From the NCBI GenBank assembly GCA_033980235.1, contig CM067064.1, positions 32,076,670-32,140,669 on the forward strand: a stretch of DNA of 64,000 bases. Reading direction: 5' to 3'. A program made the translations under genes and the position numbers. This stretch comes from Diadema setosum. Lineage: Eukaryota > Echinodermata > Echinoidea > Diadematoida > Diadematidae. Under the pieces are notes generated by a model. That model did no database searches. It was not told the origin of the DNA and saw nothing but the letters and a program-made list of their open reading frames with translations. Below, piece by piece: positions 44,291 to 54,757 of this stretch (position 1 is its first letter; the number at the start of each line of letters is the position of its first letter).

Positions 44291-44955
44291 TGGTCCCTGG
44301 CTTTCTGCAGTGCTTCTGTCATTTTTAGTCCCTAAATCGCTCGACGGCGACCGCTCGATCTATTCTCTTGGTTTTCTTCTATGCTGTTGTCATTTTTGTC
44401 TCTATCATTTTTGTTCCCTAAATCGCTCGGCAGCGACCGCTCGATTAGGTCAGTGCCTGGGCGGTTCCCGCTCGGACACCGAGCGTATTTTGGGCAGCGA
44501 GTGAAAACTGGTCGGTCGCCGCTAAGATTTTAACTCCGCGTTAAAACTTCAGCTGCGACCGACCGATGCCCCCCAAATCAGTGGCGCCTGGTTGGTTACT
44601 AGTCGGTCACCGGTCGTTGTCCGATCGGTTTTGGCTAAAAAAAAAATTTTGGTTGCACTTTTTTTTTTAACATTAGCTAAGGACACAAGAAAGAATAGTT
44701 ACACACAAAATGTACCTATTTTGAGCTTTATTTAATGATTTACAGCAAATAGTCCGATTTCATGCATCATAATGCAAAAATTAGGGTAATTAAAGCATAA
44801 ATGAAAAATCAAATATACAGTATATTAGAGTACGTCACAGGCCGAGATCTGGGGGTGGGGGTGGGAGCCCATACCCCCACCCCCTCCCCCCCCCCCCCCC
44901 CCCCCCCCACCCGCACCCGGCTCCATCATCTACCGAAAACGGCCTAGTTAGGGTC

Positions 44956-45202
44956 AAGGGGACTTTTGATTACTTACTCATACTATTATCATTATGTGTG
45001 CTAAGTCTGGTTTAGAATTGTTCGATGAGGTGCATAATGATCTTGATCCATTTAATTGTTATGACCAAAAATACAAAAAGTTCGTTGTAGTTATTGTGGT
45101 CAGCAGTTCAGCATCAAAAAGGGAAGCTATATCAGACAGTACATAAATTTGACTAATGTGAGCAATCCAAAATGAGTCATCACAATTCTGTGTTAAGATG
45201 GT
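44956..45202. other. Unassigned DNA
   Basis: No feature is supported. Confidence 0.3.
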
Positions 45203-45975
45203 GTTAAAGATAATAATAAAGTTTTGGTAATACCTCAAAAGTTTCCCTGAATTTCCTTGTCTTAGTTTGTGTTTCAGGTTAAAGTACCTTTCATATAACT
45301 AACACTGTGAGACTTACTCGCCCCAAAGTGCTCTCATGTCTTAGTAATCATGCAATAATGGTTTCGCACCAGAGCCGCCGCCGTACGGCGGCGGCGAGGT
45401 AGTACACGTATTGTGCGAATATCACTGCGACCAGCAGCGTGCAGCCCCATACGCATACTGTGTAGCTAACTGCGACCAGCAGCCCCATACGCATAGCTAA
45501 ATGGGGCCTCGCATTGTAGCTTACAGGATCATGACAGATTTAGTATCGCGGGTAAATATCAACTTAAAATCCAAAAATTTCATCAATTTAAAGACTTACC
45601 AGTTAAGTTGAAGTATTGAAAACAGGCTTTGGGCAACGTTTGGTTTTGCCAATAGTCCCTTTCTGTTCGAATTGATGACTGAATGTGACTCGGTCGAGAG
45701 GACCTTGGGAGAGCTACGTACACTGAATTGACGGCCAGCGCATGCGCACACAAACATCTTATCCGTTCATGGATTTGAAATTTGTTCGCATGTGATAGCT
45801 GGTCGCTATGCGTATGGGGCTGCTGGTCGCAGTTAATTGCATGATTACTAAGAAATGAGAGCACTTTGGGGCGAGTAAGTCTCACAGTGTTAGTTATATG
45901 ATAGATACTTTAACCTGAAACACGGAAATTCAGGGAAACTTTTGACGTACCAAAACTTTTTATTATCTTTAAAGA
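45203..45975. mobile_element. Foldback element with ~200-bp arms and central GC palindrome
   Basis: The left arm (45203 onward: AAGATAATAATAAAGTTTTGG, CAAAAGTTTCCCTGAATTTCC, TAACACTGTGAGACTTACTC, GCCCCAAAGTGCTCTCAT) is mirrored at 45785-45975. A perfect 22-bp palindrome of GCC repeats around GTAC sits at 45374-45395. GACCAGCAGCCCCATACGCA occurs twice in the left arm and once, inverted, in the right. No protein is encoded. Confidence 0.85.
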
Positions 45976-46651
45976 TGAAACGATCGATATGTTTCAGGCG
46001 ATTTGGTTCTAAGGCTGCTCAGACCATTGAGCTTGTAGCTCCATGCTCTGCCCTAGGAATAGTGATCTGCTTTCCCGTCCATTTATTATGCCCTTAGATG
46101 TATCCTAATCAAAGCCGGAGGGGTAGAGCGGCTTTGCAATGGAATTGCATGTGCAAACGTCGAAATTCCGGGGGGGGGGGGAGAGAAAAAAAGTCCCTGG
46201 CTTTGCAAAAACCAAAATGTCTGAATAATAGGTTGTCTAAGTCTGACTGTTGAACTTTGTGTTCAACTAAAAATTAAAACATTTCGCCTCAAAAACGCTA
46301 GTTCCAAATATTTTCCTGATCTCTCTTGCAGTCATATACCAGCAATGCTCGATGATCAAACTTAGTACGTTTCTCCCCCTCGCCAAGCAATGTTCATCAC
46401 TATTGTCCAAAGAAGAAACAAAGTCTGTCTTTTCGCTTTAAAATCTATGATTAGGGCTAAATCCTTCACAAAGATGAGCTATACTTATACTGTCCATATA
46501 TACAGGGTGGTCAGAGTTCTCCTTGTACATTTCCTGTACAGGGATGTTATAGTATGTTCTTTATTTTATACGGTGGGCGGAGTTCTCGTACGTTTTCTGC
46601 ACAGAGATAGTATTAATGTGCTGTACAGTATTTAACAGGGTGGTCATAGTA
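45976..46651. other. Unassigned DNA with short tandem lines
   Basis: Near 46500-46640 the line ACAGGGTGGTCAGAGTTCTC and its variant CGGTGGGCGGAGTTCTCGTA recur about every 70 bp (two to three copies). A poly-G is at 46171-46180. No gene is seen. Confidence 0.35.
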
Positions 46652-46838
46652 AGCAAATGATCAACGTTGGTGAAGGTGATGGGACAAACTATCACTTCCG
46701 AGGCGATCTGGATGTAGCTAAGTATATCTTTCCGAAGCGCAGCTGAGGAAAGATAGCGTACATATTCAGATCAACGCGAGGACATGGAGAAAGTGATAGT
46801 TTGTCTCATTACCTGAAACTAAAAGTTGATTATTTGCT
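46652..46838. mobile_element. Hairpin MITE (AGCAAATAATCAACTT type)
   Basis: AGCAAATGATCAACG and GGGACAAACTATCACTT on the left are mirrored by AAGTGATAGTTTGTC and AGTTGATTATTTGCT on the right. The centre also pairs (TATCTTTCC / GGAAAGATA). Confidence 0.75.
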
Positions 46839-48047
46839 CTACGTGTATATGCACATTTAATATTCTCTGAATGTTGAGAGAGCTTGGAAAGGAACACTTA
46901 TAACACTATGTCTTGTGTGATTTCATGACTGGATAAAGCCTTATAAGTTGAAGGACATTGAATAGTATTGAATCTTCGTAGCAATCCTAATCCTATATAT
47001 CTCTCTTATTGAGCACAAACACAGCTGCCTCGCAGAAGTAGAGATGCAAATGGTATTGACATAAACCAATGTTGGAAATCACTGTGGAAGATGATAACAA
47101 ATTTTTGATTGTTAATAATGAGGCTTTTATGAGTAAATTCATAGGAAATTGTAATTACGCTTTGAAGTTAATTCTGGCTTTGCGTCATTTCTTGGATTTT
47201 ATTTGGTGGACAATAAGTTATGCTCGTAGAGAAATTGAATAGCTGATGTAGGCCTATATAATAGAACTACATTATTTATAGTGATATACGGCTCTTTGTA
47301 TTTTGGTGCCAGGGATGTTTTAATGTAGACAGGCGTGGAGATTGTATTGCTCTGAATTGATTGATCATCTTGAATGTAATCAGGTCTACAAACATGATAG
47401 GGTTTAACTTATAAATTTTGATTTTTGTCTGTGGAATCTTCTATTTAAAGATATTGAGGGTTACATGGTGTGTACCTTTTTTTTAAGGACGGGGAGTCTA
47501 AAATTGGAGTTTAAGAAATGCAGACTTGACTTTATATGTGTAGCTCTCATTCTGAGTATAGAAATACCCATCAGTCATGACAAAGAAATGAAAGTTGTGC
47601 TGAAGAAATATAAAAGCCGCCATGACCTAAAATACATATAATACACTATAATAGATGAAATCTGTCCGTTTGTGTGTGTGTGTGTGTGTGTGTTTATGTA
47701 TGTGTGTGTGTGTGTGTGTGTGTGGAAACTGTGACCCGAGCAGAGGACTCCCCTACGGTATTACTGCAGTTAAAGTTAAAATCATCGATAACATGGATAA
47801 GCTCATAGTTTCTAATAGGGCTTTTCCATCATCGCCAGTCTGAAGCATATAGGCCTCATCAATGACATGACTGTTGTGATGAGAATAGGTTGATGTATAA
47901 TGTTTGGGACTTAGCGTGTTCCTGTCCTACATGTCCGGATCAAGTAAAAGGAATATACAATAAAAAAGACAAAAACAAATGTTGATAATGTTGTATATAC
48001 TCGGTATATCTAAATAAAAGAGACGGAGGACCGCCTATTCACTAGCC
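46839..48047. other. Unassigned DNA with (TG)n
   Basis: A GT microsatellite lies at 47670-47724, interrupted once. No gene or other element is supported. Confidence 0.4.
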
Positions 48048-48291
48048 TTTAAACAAGGCGACTCGCTCTGCGTGCCCCCGTATAGCGCGTTTACCCCACA
48101 AACCTCTTGGCCGGCGAGTGGAGCGAGCCGCCTTTATCCACTCGTTCAGGGATGTGTACTTTTGTCGTTGTTGTTGCTTTATATTCTTTGACAAATTTGC
48201 GTACAAATTTGACGCAGAAAATACACACGGCACCAAGGCAAGCCGCGCGCGCTTGCTAACAAATTTGTACGCAAATTTGTCAAAGAATATA
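48048..48291. mobile_element. Composite hairpin element
   Basis: A perfect 32-bp inverted repeat (48180-48211 with 48260-48291; TTTGACAAATTTGCGTAC core) has a 48-bp loop containing GCCGCGCGCGCTTGC. To its left AAGGCGACTCGCTC (48055 region) pairs with GAGCGAGCCGCCTT (48121-48135). Overlapping open frames on both strands are produced by the palindrome and are not genes. Confidence 0.75.
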
Positions 48292-49229
48292 AACGTTAGA
48301 TCAAGATCAATCATAGTTTATTTCCAATCAACGAAAATCAAAACGTAATACAAAGTATACATATCATAAAATGATATTGTCTACACTTTTACAAAAGGTT
48401 CATGTAATATACGAAATAAATTATATACATCAACATATGTACAATAATCAGAAGGAACGATGCGTATACATGTATACTTCGTGAGCTTTCAGAAAATAAC
48501 TTCAATTTTGGAAAATAGCGATCCACAAAAAAGCTAAGCTTGTAGGACGTGGATCCCTAGATAATTGATGAGTAAGCAATATATTATTCAAGTTTGTTTT
48601 ATTATTTTCTTACAGCATTTATATTGAACGTTCCATAAACGTTCCGCAACCGCCGATCCTATCTGGGTTGTGCGAGTAAGCCTCATTAAAAACAAAATAA
48701 TATCTGTTTATTGTGGATGTCTATACCAAACTAAAAAATCTAAGAAAGCTATTTCTTCTTTTTTTATGATATCAAGGACAAATCTATTTTTACGCTCTGA
48801 TAATTTCCCTTTAAATGAATCATTATTATAGCCTCGTACAAGTGGCGCGAAGAAATGAATTACTGTAGGGCCTACACTGTATTAGCTAAATAGCATGCAC
48901 AAATACGTACGAGTCGATCATCTGGAGCAGACAGTGTGCGATTAGCCTTTGTTTATAGACAAAACTTCAAAGAACAGTTCAACGAGGTCCTACATTATAA
49001 GAGACTGCTATAAGATGGTGTTCAGAACAAACAAATAATGAGAAACCTGTAATACTAAACATCATTCAATTCTTTTAGAATTCAGAATTCATTTTTACAC
49101 AAATTAGCTTCAAATTGCTGAGATATACTTAGCTACAGTACGTATAAAAAAGCAACAAGATTTAATTTCGAATTTGTGAAGATGGTGTTTACTTCAATAA
49201 GTAGCAACATCATAAAGCCATATATCTCC
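48292..49229. other. Unassigned DNA
   Basis: AT-rich, with no supported feature. Confidence 0.3.
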
Positions 49230-49716
49230 TCTTTCCAATGACATCCAATTTTTCCATTTCCAATGGTGTGGGGAAATGCAATTCACTCATTATCAGATAC
49301 CCTTCTCCGTATTCAAAAGAGTGCAATAAGAATCATAAACCACGCCGGATATTTTGCTCATACCAACTGTTTTTTTCATCAAAACAGAATTCTGCAAATT
49401 CCAGACCTATTTTATTACAATCTCGGAATTTTCGTAACTAACAACTAATGATTTATCATCTGTTTTTATTCACATCTTCAAAAGGATTGCTCTATCCACT
49501 GTTATCCCACTTGCCAGAGTGACGCCTATCACACTATACACACTATATACTCACACTATTTTTTGCAAAGAAAACAATTATATTTACTTGAAATTATATT
49601 TACTTGACCCAGATATTGGAATGACCTCCCTCAAGATATTACTTCTTCTTTGTCTTTATTCACCTTCAAGCGCAAATTAAAACAGTTATTACTTAGTGCA
49701 TACACACTTCCAAGTG
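49230..49716 (+). pseudogene. Fragment of CR1/L2-group LINE reverse transcriptase
   Basis: VWGNAIHSLSDTLLRIQKSA with IRIINHAGYFAHTNCFF and ILQIPDLFYYNLGIF (49263-49448), then after stops PRYWNDLPQDITSSLSLFTF with KRKLKQLLLSAY (about 49612-49710). These are the same C-terminal blocks as in 39016-39630, but more decayed. No hairpin 3' UTR is visible downstream. Confidence 0.75.
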
Positions 49717-50207
49717 TTTATCAACTTTTTTTTTTATACTCCCAGTATTTTGTCCTTGTCCGCAGCTTCAAGTTATTAAAGTTATGTAATGGTACCGATA
49801 CATTTTTTAATACAGCATTCCTTTTCAAACACCGCGAGATCCGTATACAGTCTGGTTTTTGCGATATCTATGTGGTTCATTACTTTATTCTTTATCAATT
49901 TTCGTACTGATATAATTTTAGTTGGTCAAGACAAACATATCCGTTCTCCATATAATTATATGCCTATGAATTTGGGAACCTACAGTTTTACAAGCGTTAA
50001 AGCTTTTTATGTAGGCCCCATCATATTTCTGATACTTATTTGTGACATCTTCAGTAATGATATGACCATGTACATATGTGTCGAGAATTTTTTTTCTTCT
50101 TCTTCAATCAAAAGGCATGATTCTTGTTTTATTGTCAATAATTTTGTAATCTCATCATTGAGAAAATGGAAATATGAAATTTGAACTGAACATCTTATTT
50201 ATTCTTA
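49717..50207. other. Probable LINE-derived spacer
   Basis: No clear tail or hairpin. TTCTGATACTTATTTGTGAC-type AT-rich DNA continues up to the mariner-like element. Confidence 0.25.
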
Positions 50208-51017
50208 CACGGTCATGGATGACTGATTAATCATTCTTTTTGGACAATGGGTCAAATTGGACTTGGGACCAAGTTTCAGTTAGTGAAACCAGCATAAATC
50301 CTTTTCAATTCATCTTTTTAAAAATTTTTTTGAATGTTCAGACTGGTGAGACATACCTAGGACCCTTCTTCTTTGAAAACAAACGCAACGAAAAAGGATG
50401 CTTACAAATTTTAAATGAACATGTGATTCCTGAATTAATGGAAAATTTTCCTGTGCAACAAAGGGGTGTGTTCAGACGCCTAATATGATGAGCACAGGAT
50501 GGCGCAGCAGTCATTCGACTAGTTGCACTAAGAAACAGATTGGCTGAGGTATTTGGAAATCGGGTGATTGCCTTGTATCATGATGTGGATTGGCCACCAG
50601 AATCTCTGGATCTTACTTCTTGCGATTTTTTTTTTCTTTGGGGTTATCTCAAGAGCAAAGTGTTCATTATCCCTCAACCTGACATTGCAACTCTGAGACA
50701 AAGAATCACTGATGAATTTGAAGCTCTACGCCATCAAGCCAAAATGATTCGCAGAGCTGTGCGTGAGATGTAGAAAAGAGCTAATCTCTGTGTGGGAAGG
50801 AATGGTGGCCATGTTGAGGGGCATGGGATGTAATGTTAAAAAGAGATATTCGAAAAAAAAAAACCCCGATGGTAAGTTGTGATTATCAATTTCAATATTC
50901 CATTTGTTAAGTTAATTTCTGATAAGGTGCATTGATTCTTGCAGTGTCTAAACTTGGTCCCAAGTCCCATCTACCCATTGTCTAAAAAGAATGATTACTT
51001 AGCCATCCATGACCGTG
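50208..51017 (+). mobile_element. Dead mariner-like transposon with TA target
   Basis: It is flanked by TA (50206-50207 and 51018-51019). Terminal inverted repeats of about 65 bp start CACGGTCATGGATG and include AATCATTCTTTTT, GACAATGGGT and GGACTTGGGACCAAGTTT. The interior encodes a degraded transposase, so the element is non-autonomous now. Confidence 0.9.
50300..50772 (+). pseudogene. Degraded mariner-like transposase
   Basis: Pieces in order: TGETYLGPFFFENKRNEKG, LQILNEHVIPELMENF, then after stop codons near 50486 AQDGAAVIRLVALRNRL and WPPESLDLTSCDFFFLWGYL with KSKVF and IRRAVREM. The DGA and SLDLTSCDFF motifs mark the second and third acidic positions of the DDE/D triad, about 37 residues apart here. 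The N-terminal DNA-binding half and first Asp are missing, and stops break the frame. TAG at about 50771 ends it. Confidence 0.8.
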
Positions 51018-51019
51018 TA

Positions 51020-51656
51020 TGCATAAATATCATTTTGAAGAGAAGTATTATAATTATGGTTTTCAGATGCTGCGTCTCACTTTGGTGTAAAGTTGACACA
51101 ATCTTGACAGATTTGAAATCAAATCTTGTGTGTTTTTTTACACGCACTGTATAAACAAAGAACCCTATGGGCCCACCTTATCTGCCCACTGCACATGGAT
51201 TTTTTTTTTTTTTTTAAGTCCAAACCGATTTCGTATAATGTACTTTCAATTTCTCTTAGAATCGTATGCTCTCTATTTCAATTAATGTGCTTTCTAATTA
51301 TTGCAAAACGTTAAATTTTCAATCGCCCATCTCAACCAAAACTATACTGTATCTTCTTAGAATACCTTGCCTGTTTGAAGTAATCTCTGTGTATAGATTG
51401 ATTGCCTCCCCCAAAAGAGAAACACACACACACATACACACACACATACATTCATATGCACATACACACGGACACAAGATATAATAAAGACAACTGAACA
51501 CACAAAAACAAAATTCATCCCGTCATTTTTTAGTTGTTACAACTGAAAAAAAAAAACAAACAATGAACCAAACGAACATGCATGTATGACGTTGGCGATT
51601 ATATTGGTCGTTATATCACACTAAAATTATTAGACTCTGTGCCCTGAAAATAGACA
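51020..51656. other. Unassigned DNA with (CA)n
   Basis: Interrupted CA repeats at 51421-51470; a poly-T at 51200-51216. No gene is supported. Confidence 0.35.
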
Positions 51657-52121
51657 TTAAAGGGGCATTCCGGACGATTTTCATAATTTGACATCATGTA
51701 GTACATAAATCAACAGCTCCATGTATAGATTCGTGGAATTTATTGTGTTCCTTGAGCAGAGAAACCAATAAATTGAAAATCTTAAACAAATTACACTGAA
51801 CAGTGTTGATGACATCAGACCCTCATATATTTCAGAAATGTAGCATTGTAATTCCATTACAATACCGCTTGCTCAACAAGTTCACCTGTGAAAAATCTAT
51901 GCATGCCTTCTTCCTTTGTTCTGCATGCTCGAGCCCGAACTCATGCATTCTTATGGTGAGGCTGTCATGTCATCATCCTTGTTCATTGCAATTTGTTGTA
52001 AATTTTGAAAACATTCTCATTCCTTATCCCAATCACTATGAATTCTGAAATTCTGTACTCAGTTTGACTAATTTATAGTTGTTCAAATGTAAAAGTCTGA
52101 AAATCATCCGGAGCCCTTTAA
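51657..52121. mobile_element. TTAA MITE, family C
   Basis: TTAA at both ends with inverted repeats AGGGGCATTCCGGACGATTT and, mirrored, GAAAATCATCCGGAGCCCT. The interior is unique, AT-rich and non-coding. TTAA suggests piggyBac-type mobilisation. Confidence 0.8.
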
Positions 52122-52783
52122 AATAAAGGTGGACTATTTGAGCTCATAGTTTGTTTGATATGAAGCTCCTTGTATTACAGTAGTTAACATGAAGCATGCC
52201 GAACATCCCAATTACAGTAACTCATTCGGTTATTTTGTTCAAAATGATTCAAATCAGAGAGAGGTTGGCATGACTAACGTCACATCGTGCAAAACTCTAC
52301 AGAGCAGAGTTCTGTGACTGTACCATGGCCACCATGACGACGAAAGAGATACCGAAAAAAAGGAATCGCTTTGTAGTCCGGGTTTCAAATTGGCAACTTT
52401 GTTCGGTTGGCTGGTCAGAGGGATTTGAAGAAGTTCATTGGCTGTAGAGGGAGAATGGAAGAGTACATTTTACTGAAGGGGTGTTTCTCCATGACCACTT
52501 TGTGTACATTGTACGGTAGAGACCCGGATCGAATCGGCGGTGGGGGATCTAATCGGCGGTGAGGCAAAAATCCCGCCGATTGGATCTGGGGGATCTGATA
52601 TACTGGCTAAAGTCCGCCGATAAGTTCCGGCGGAACTTATCGACTGGCGGAACGGATCGCCAGTGACACCGGCAAAAGCAGGCAAAAGCCCATCACATGA
52701 CACTGTGTTTCGCGATAATCGAGGCGGCGCCTTCCTGCCAACGCCATACCCTCGTAACTTCATACCACGTAGTGGTTCCATCG
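52122..52783. other. Upstream region of the small membrane-protein gene, with GC-rich palindromes
   Basis: At 52505-52660 ATCGGCGG/CCGCCGAT motifs recur in both orientations, including a perfect palindrome around CGATAAGTTCCG at about 52617-52641. CATTGGCTG at about 52437 contains an inverted CCAAT. No coding sequence is supported. Confidence 0.4.
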
Positions 52784-52830
52784 CACGTGATAAACTATAA
52801 AACTCACTTCGCCTTTCCTCCTCACTTGAG
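52784..52830 (+). promoter_or_regulatory. Candidate core promoter: E-box, TATA box and initiator
   Basis: CACGTG (52784-52789) is followed by TATAAAA (52796-52802) and, about 28 bp downstream of the TATA start, CTCACTT (52821-52827), a good initiator with the likely +1 A at 52824. This gives a 5' UTR of about 67 nt to the ATG at 52891. Spacing is canonical; activity is inferred. Confidence 0.55.
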
Positions 52831-52890
52831 AAGTTGCATCTGTATCTTGGAAAAAGAGAAAATCATCTAGAATTCAAAGCACCGGGGAAG

Positions 52891-52950
52891 ATGTTTGGAA
52901 AGGTCCAACTCCGAGCTGCAGCCATTGTCATCCTATTCGTGTCTATACAG
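52891..52950 (+). CDS. First exon: signal peptide of a 106-residue membrane protein
   Basis: ATG at 52891 opens 20 codons (MFGKVQLRAAAIVILFVSIQ) and ends in phase 0 at donor CAG-GTATGA. A Lys/Arg n-region and a hydrophobic core make this a clear signal peptide. The exon at 60718-60802 opens in phase 0 with AQWDSDC, giving a plausible cleavage around SIQA/QW, and joins in phase 1 to 61196-61371. The total coding length of 60+85+176 nt is exactly 107 codons including the stop. Intron 1 (7767 bp) is full of repeats and could hide cassette exons. No known family is recognised. Confidence 0.6.
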
Positions 52951-53573
52951 GTATGAAGTGTACTCAGTATTGTTTCAGGCGCTGCGTTGTCGGCTGTTTC
53001 TCGTTTTTCCGAAGCCTGCAGTCAAACTGGAGTGTGGAGGACATGCAAAAATTATGCCTGTTTGTTTGTTTGTTTGTTGTTGTTGTTGTTGTTGTTGTTT
53101 CAACTGTCTCACTAGGCCTACAAACAACAGCGATAATGCTAATCGATTTTGACCAGGAGAGGATTTATGGCTGATGTGATTTTGATTGCGTGTTCAGATT
53201 GGGATATGAGGCCGTGTGATACCGTGTGATACCGTAATTGTCACGGAGTGTGACAGAGTGTAACATTATGTGTCACATGCTTGTAGAAACGATTGTTGTT
53301 AATTTGTAATGACTTGTATTATTTTGGATATTGAAAGTAAAAATTAAATGTGTTAACGTATAATAATGTCGCAACTTTATATAGGTCCTATAACATCTCC
53401 TAGAGCAAGTAGAGTGACGCATATTATATGCCACAGCATATTACTCATGCATGTCATAACATAAGCCATTGTAGGCTATTCTATATAGTTCTGGATCCAA
53501 GAGTTATAAGTTTGTTGTAAATCTATTTCCACTCGAAATATATGTCGAATTCTAACTGTATATTAATACTTCT
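52951..53573. other. First part of intron 1
   Basis: A GTTT/GTT repeat is at 53058-53100 and GATACCGTGT tandem bits near 53217-53235. No exon is supported. Confidence 0.35.
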
Positions 53574-53963
53574 TTAAAGGGACTGTACAGTACTGGTTGA
53601 AGTAGGGATTCATGTTTTGAACATTCCTAAGTGAGATAATGAAAAGCCTCTTATGAAATAAGAAAGAGCATGTAATTTTAAGAAGGATTCAACGTTATTT
53701 GATGAAAATTGGTTTTCAAATGGCTGAGATATCAAAAAAAGTGCTGATAATAAAAGGCGACATGCCCCAACTTTATTAGTATCTCTTTGTTTCACCTTGT
53801 TTTTGGATATCTTAGCCATTTCAAAACCGATTTTCATCGAATAAACTTTTGATACCCCTTAGAACCGCATGCTCTTTAACATCTCATAGAGTGGTTTGTG
53901 AATATCTCGCAAAACGTTAAAAGCTAAATCCTCACCTCGACCAGAACTGTACACACCCTTTAA
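53574..53963. mobile_element. TTAA MITE, family B, complete
   Basis: TTAA at both ends with inverted repeats AGGGACTGTACAGTACTGG and, mirrored, CCAGAACTGTACACACCCT. A central AATAAAAGG/CTTTATTA palindrome lies at about 53747-53780. Its right half is the 222-bp spacer h found twice in the 22.7-28.8 kb triplication. Confidence 0.85.
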
Positions 53964-54479
53964 GATATCATGGTAATATACCGAAGGTTTATTATGCCAA
54001 AATCATGCCCGTTTTGCCAATTCTCTGATAGGGACTTATTGGACATTGGATGTGTTAAACGCTACGAGGTTTTCTGAGCCAATCGACACTCGAAACACGC
54101 AAAGGGTTAAGGTGCTTTTAAAATCATTGTCCATTGAAGACGCCTCTATATATAGCCAGGGAGGTCCCTGATCTAGCCTATATGTCGTGTGATAATACAA
54201 AAGATTTTAAAGCCCATCACAACCCGGATGTGCAGTCGGAAAGAGATGCCGATATGTGACGGCACGAATGGTTAAATCCACTGGTCTGCTATCAAAGGCA
54301 AAGTCTTTATCGATTTTTGTACGCAATGTTTACACAATATCTTTTAGCTACGAACATTTTCAAACTTGACCTTGCTTCTCCCCCAAAACAGATGTATTAC
54401 ATCTCCGCAACGCTAATGTTTTGTATTACACGCAGACAATACTATCTATAGCGCAAATATGCATTAACTGCTTGTTCTT
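53964..54479. other. Unassigned intronic DNA
   Basis: No exon or element is supported. Confidence 0.3.
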
Positions 54480-54757
54480 CAGGACAACTTCAATGCCAAA
54501 GAAGAAAGACAGTAGTTTTGTAGAAAGTAAAGTAGATGAGAATGTTTGTACACGTAGTGGTAGAGTAGTTAAACGTCCTTTTTATACGCCTTGTTTTGTA
54601 AACATAATAATTTATTTAAGTACATATCTGTTATTTTCACATGTACATGTACATTGATCACTTATATTTCTGTATTCATATATTGTAAATAATTATGTTT
54701 GCACTCTCATACCCCGAGAGGGGGTCGATAGAATCAATAAAATCTTACAATCTTACA
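54480..54757 (+). mobile_element. Retroelement 3' end remnant
   Basis: A short frame encodes MPKKKDSSFVESKVDENVCT then RSGRVVKRPFY, a pattern common at the end of retroelement polyproteins (TRSGRxVKxP). About 110 bp of UTR-like sequence follows, then a small hairpin ACCCC-GAGA-GGGGGT (54712-54726) and AATAAAATCTTACAATCTTAC, an AATAAA with a short repeated tail. Class is uncertain: the coding motif suggests an LTR element, the tail a LINE. Confidence 0.4.

Larger units (their letters stand above)
41370..44955 (-). mobile_element. Large composite copy of the CTAACTAGGCC element, inverted
   Basis: Read on the minus strand, GGCCTAGTTAGGGT (about 44942-44955) corresponds to the start of the element at 21143, and 44650-44790 to its next 200 bp. 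Sequence at 41370-41690 (GATGCGGGAGACTTGAAAG, GGTCTGACATGCA) matches its other end. Between them lie more than 2.8 kb absent from copy 1: CAGCGACCGACCGAT-rich blocks (41760-42040 and 44330-44640), a TTAA microsatellite, and the 42719-43760 satellite. The left end sits about 40 bp after the membrane-protein stop codon. Confidence 0.65.

Noticed and set aside
44118..44504. Pro-rich 128-codon frame
   Set aside because: Driven by poly-C runs within a repeat; no domain or splice support.
48042..48348. Paired 76-90 codon frames with FFDKFAYKF
   Set aside because: The palindrome encodes the same peptide on both strands; this is a hairpin effect.
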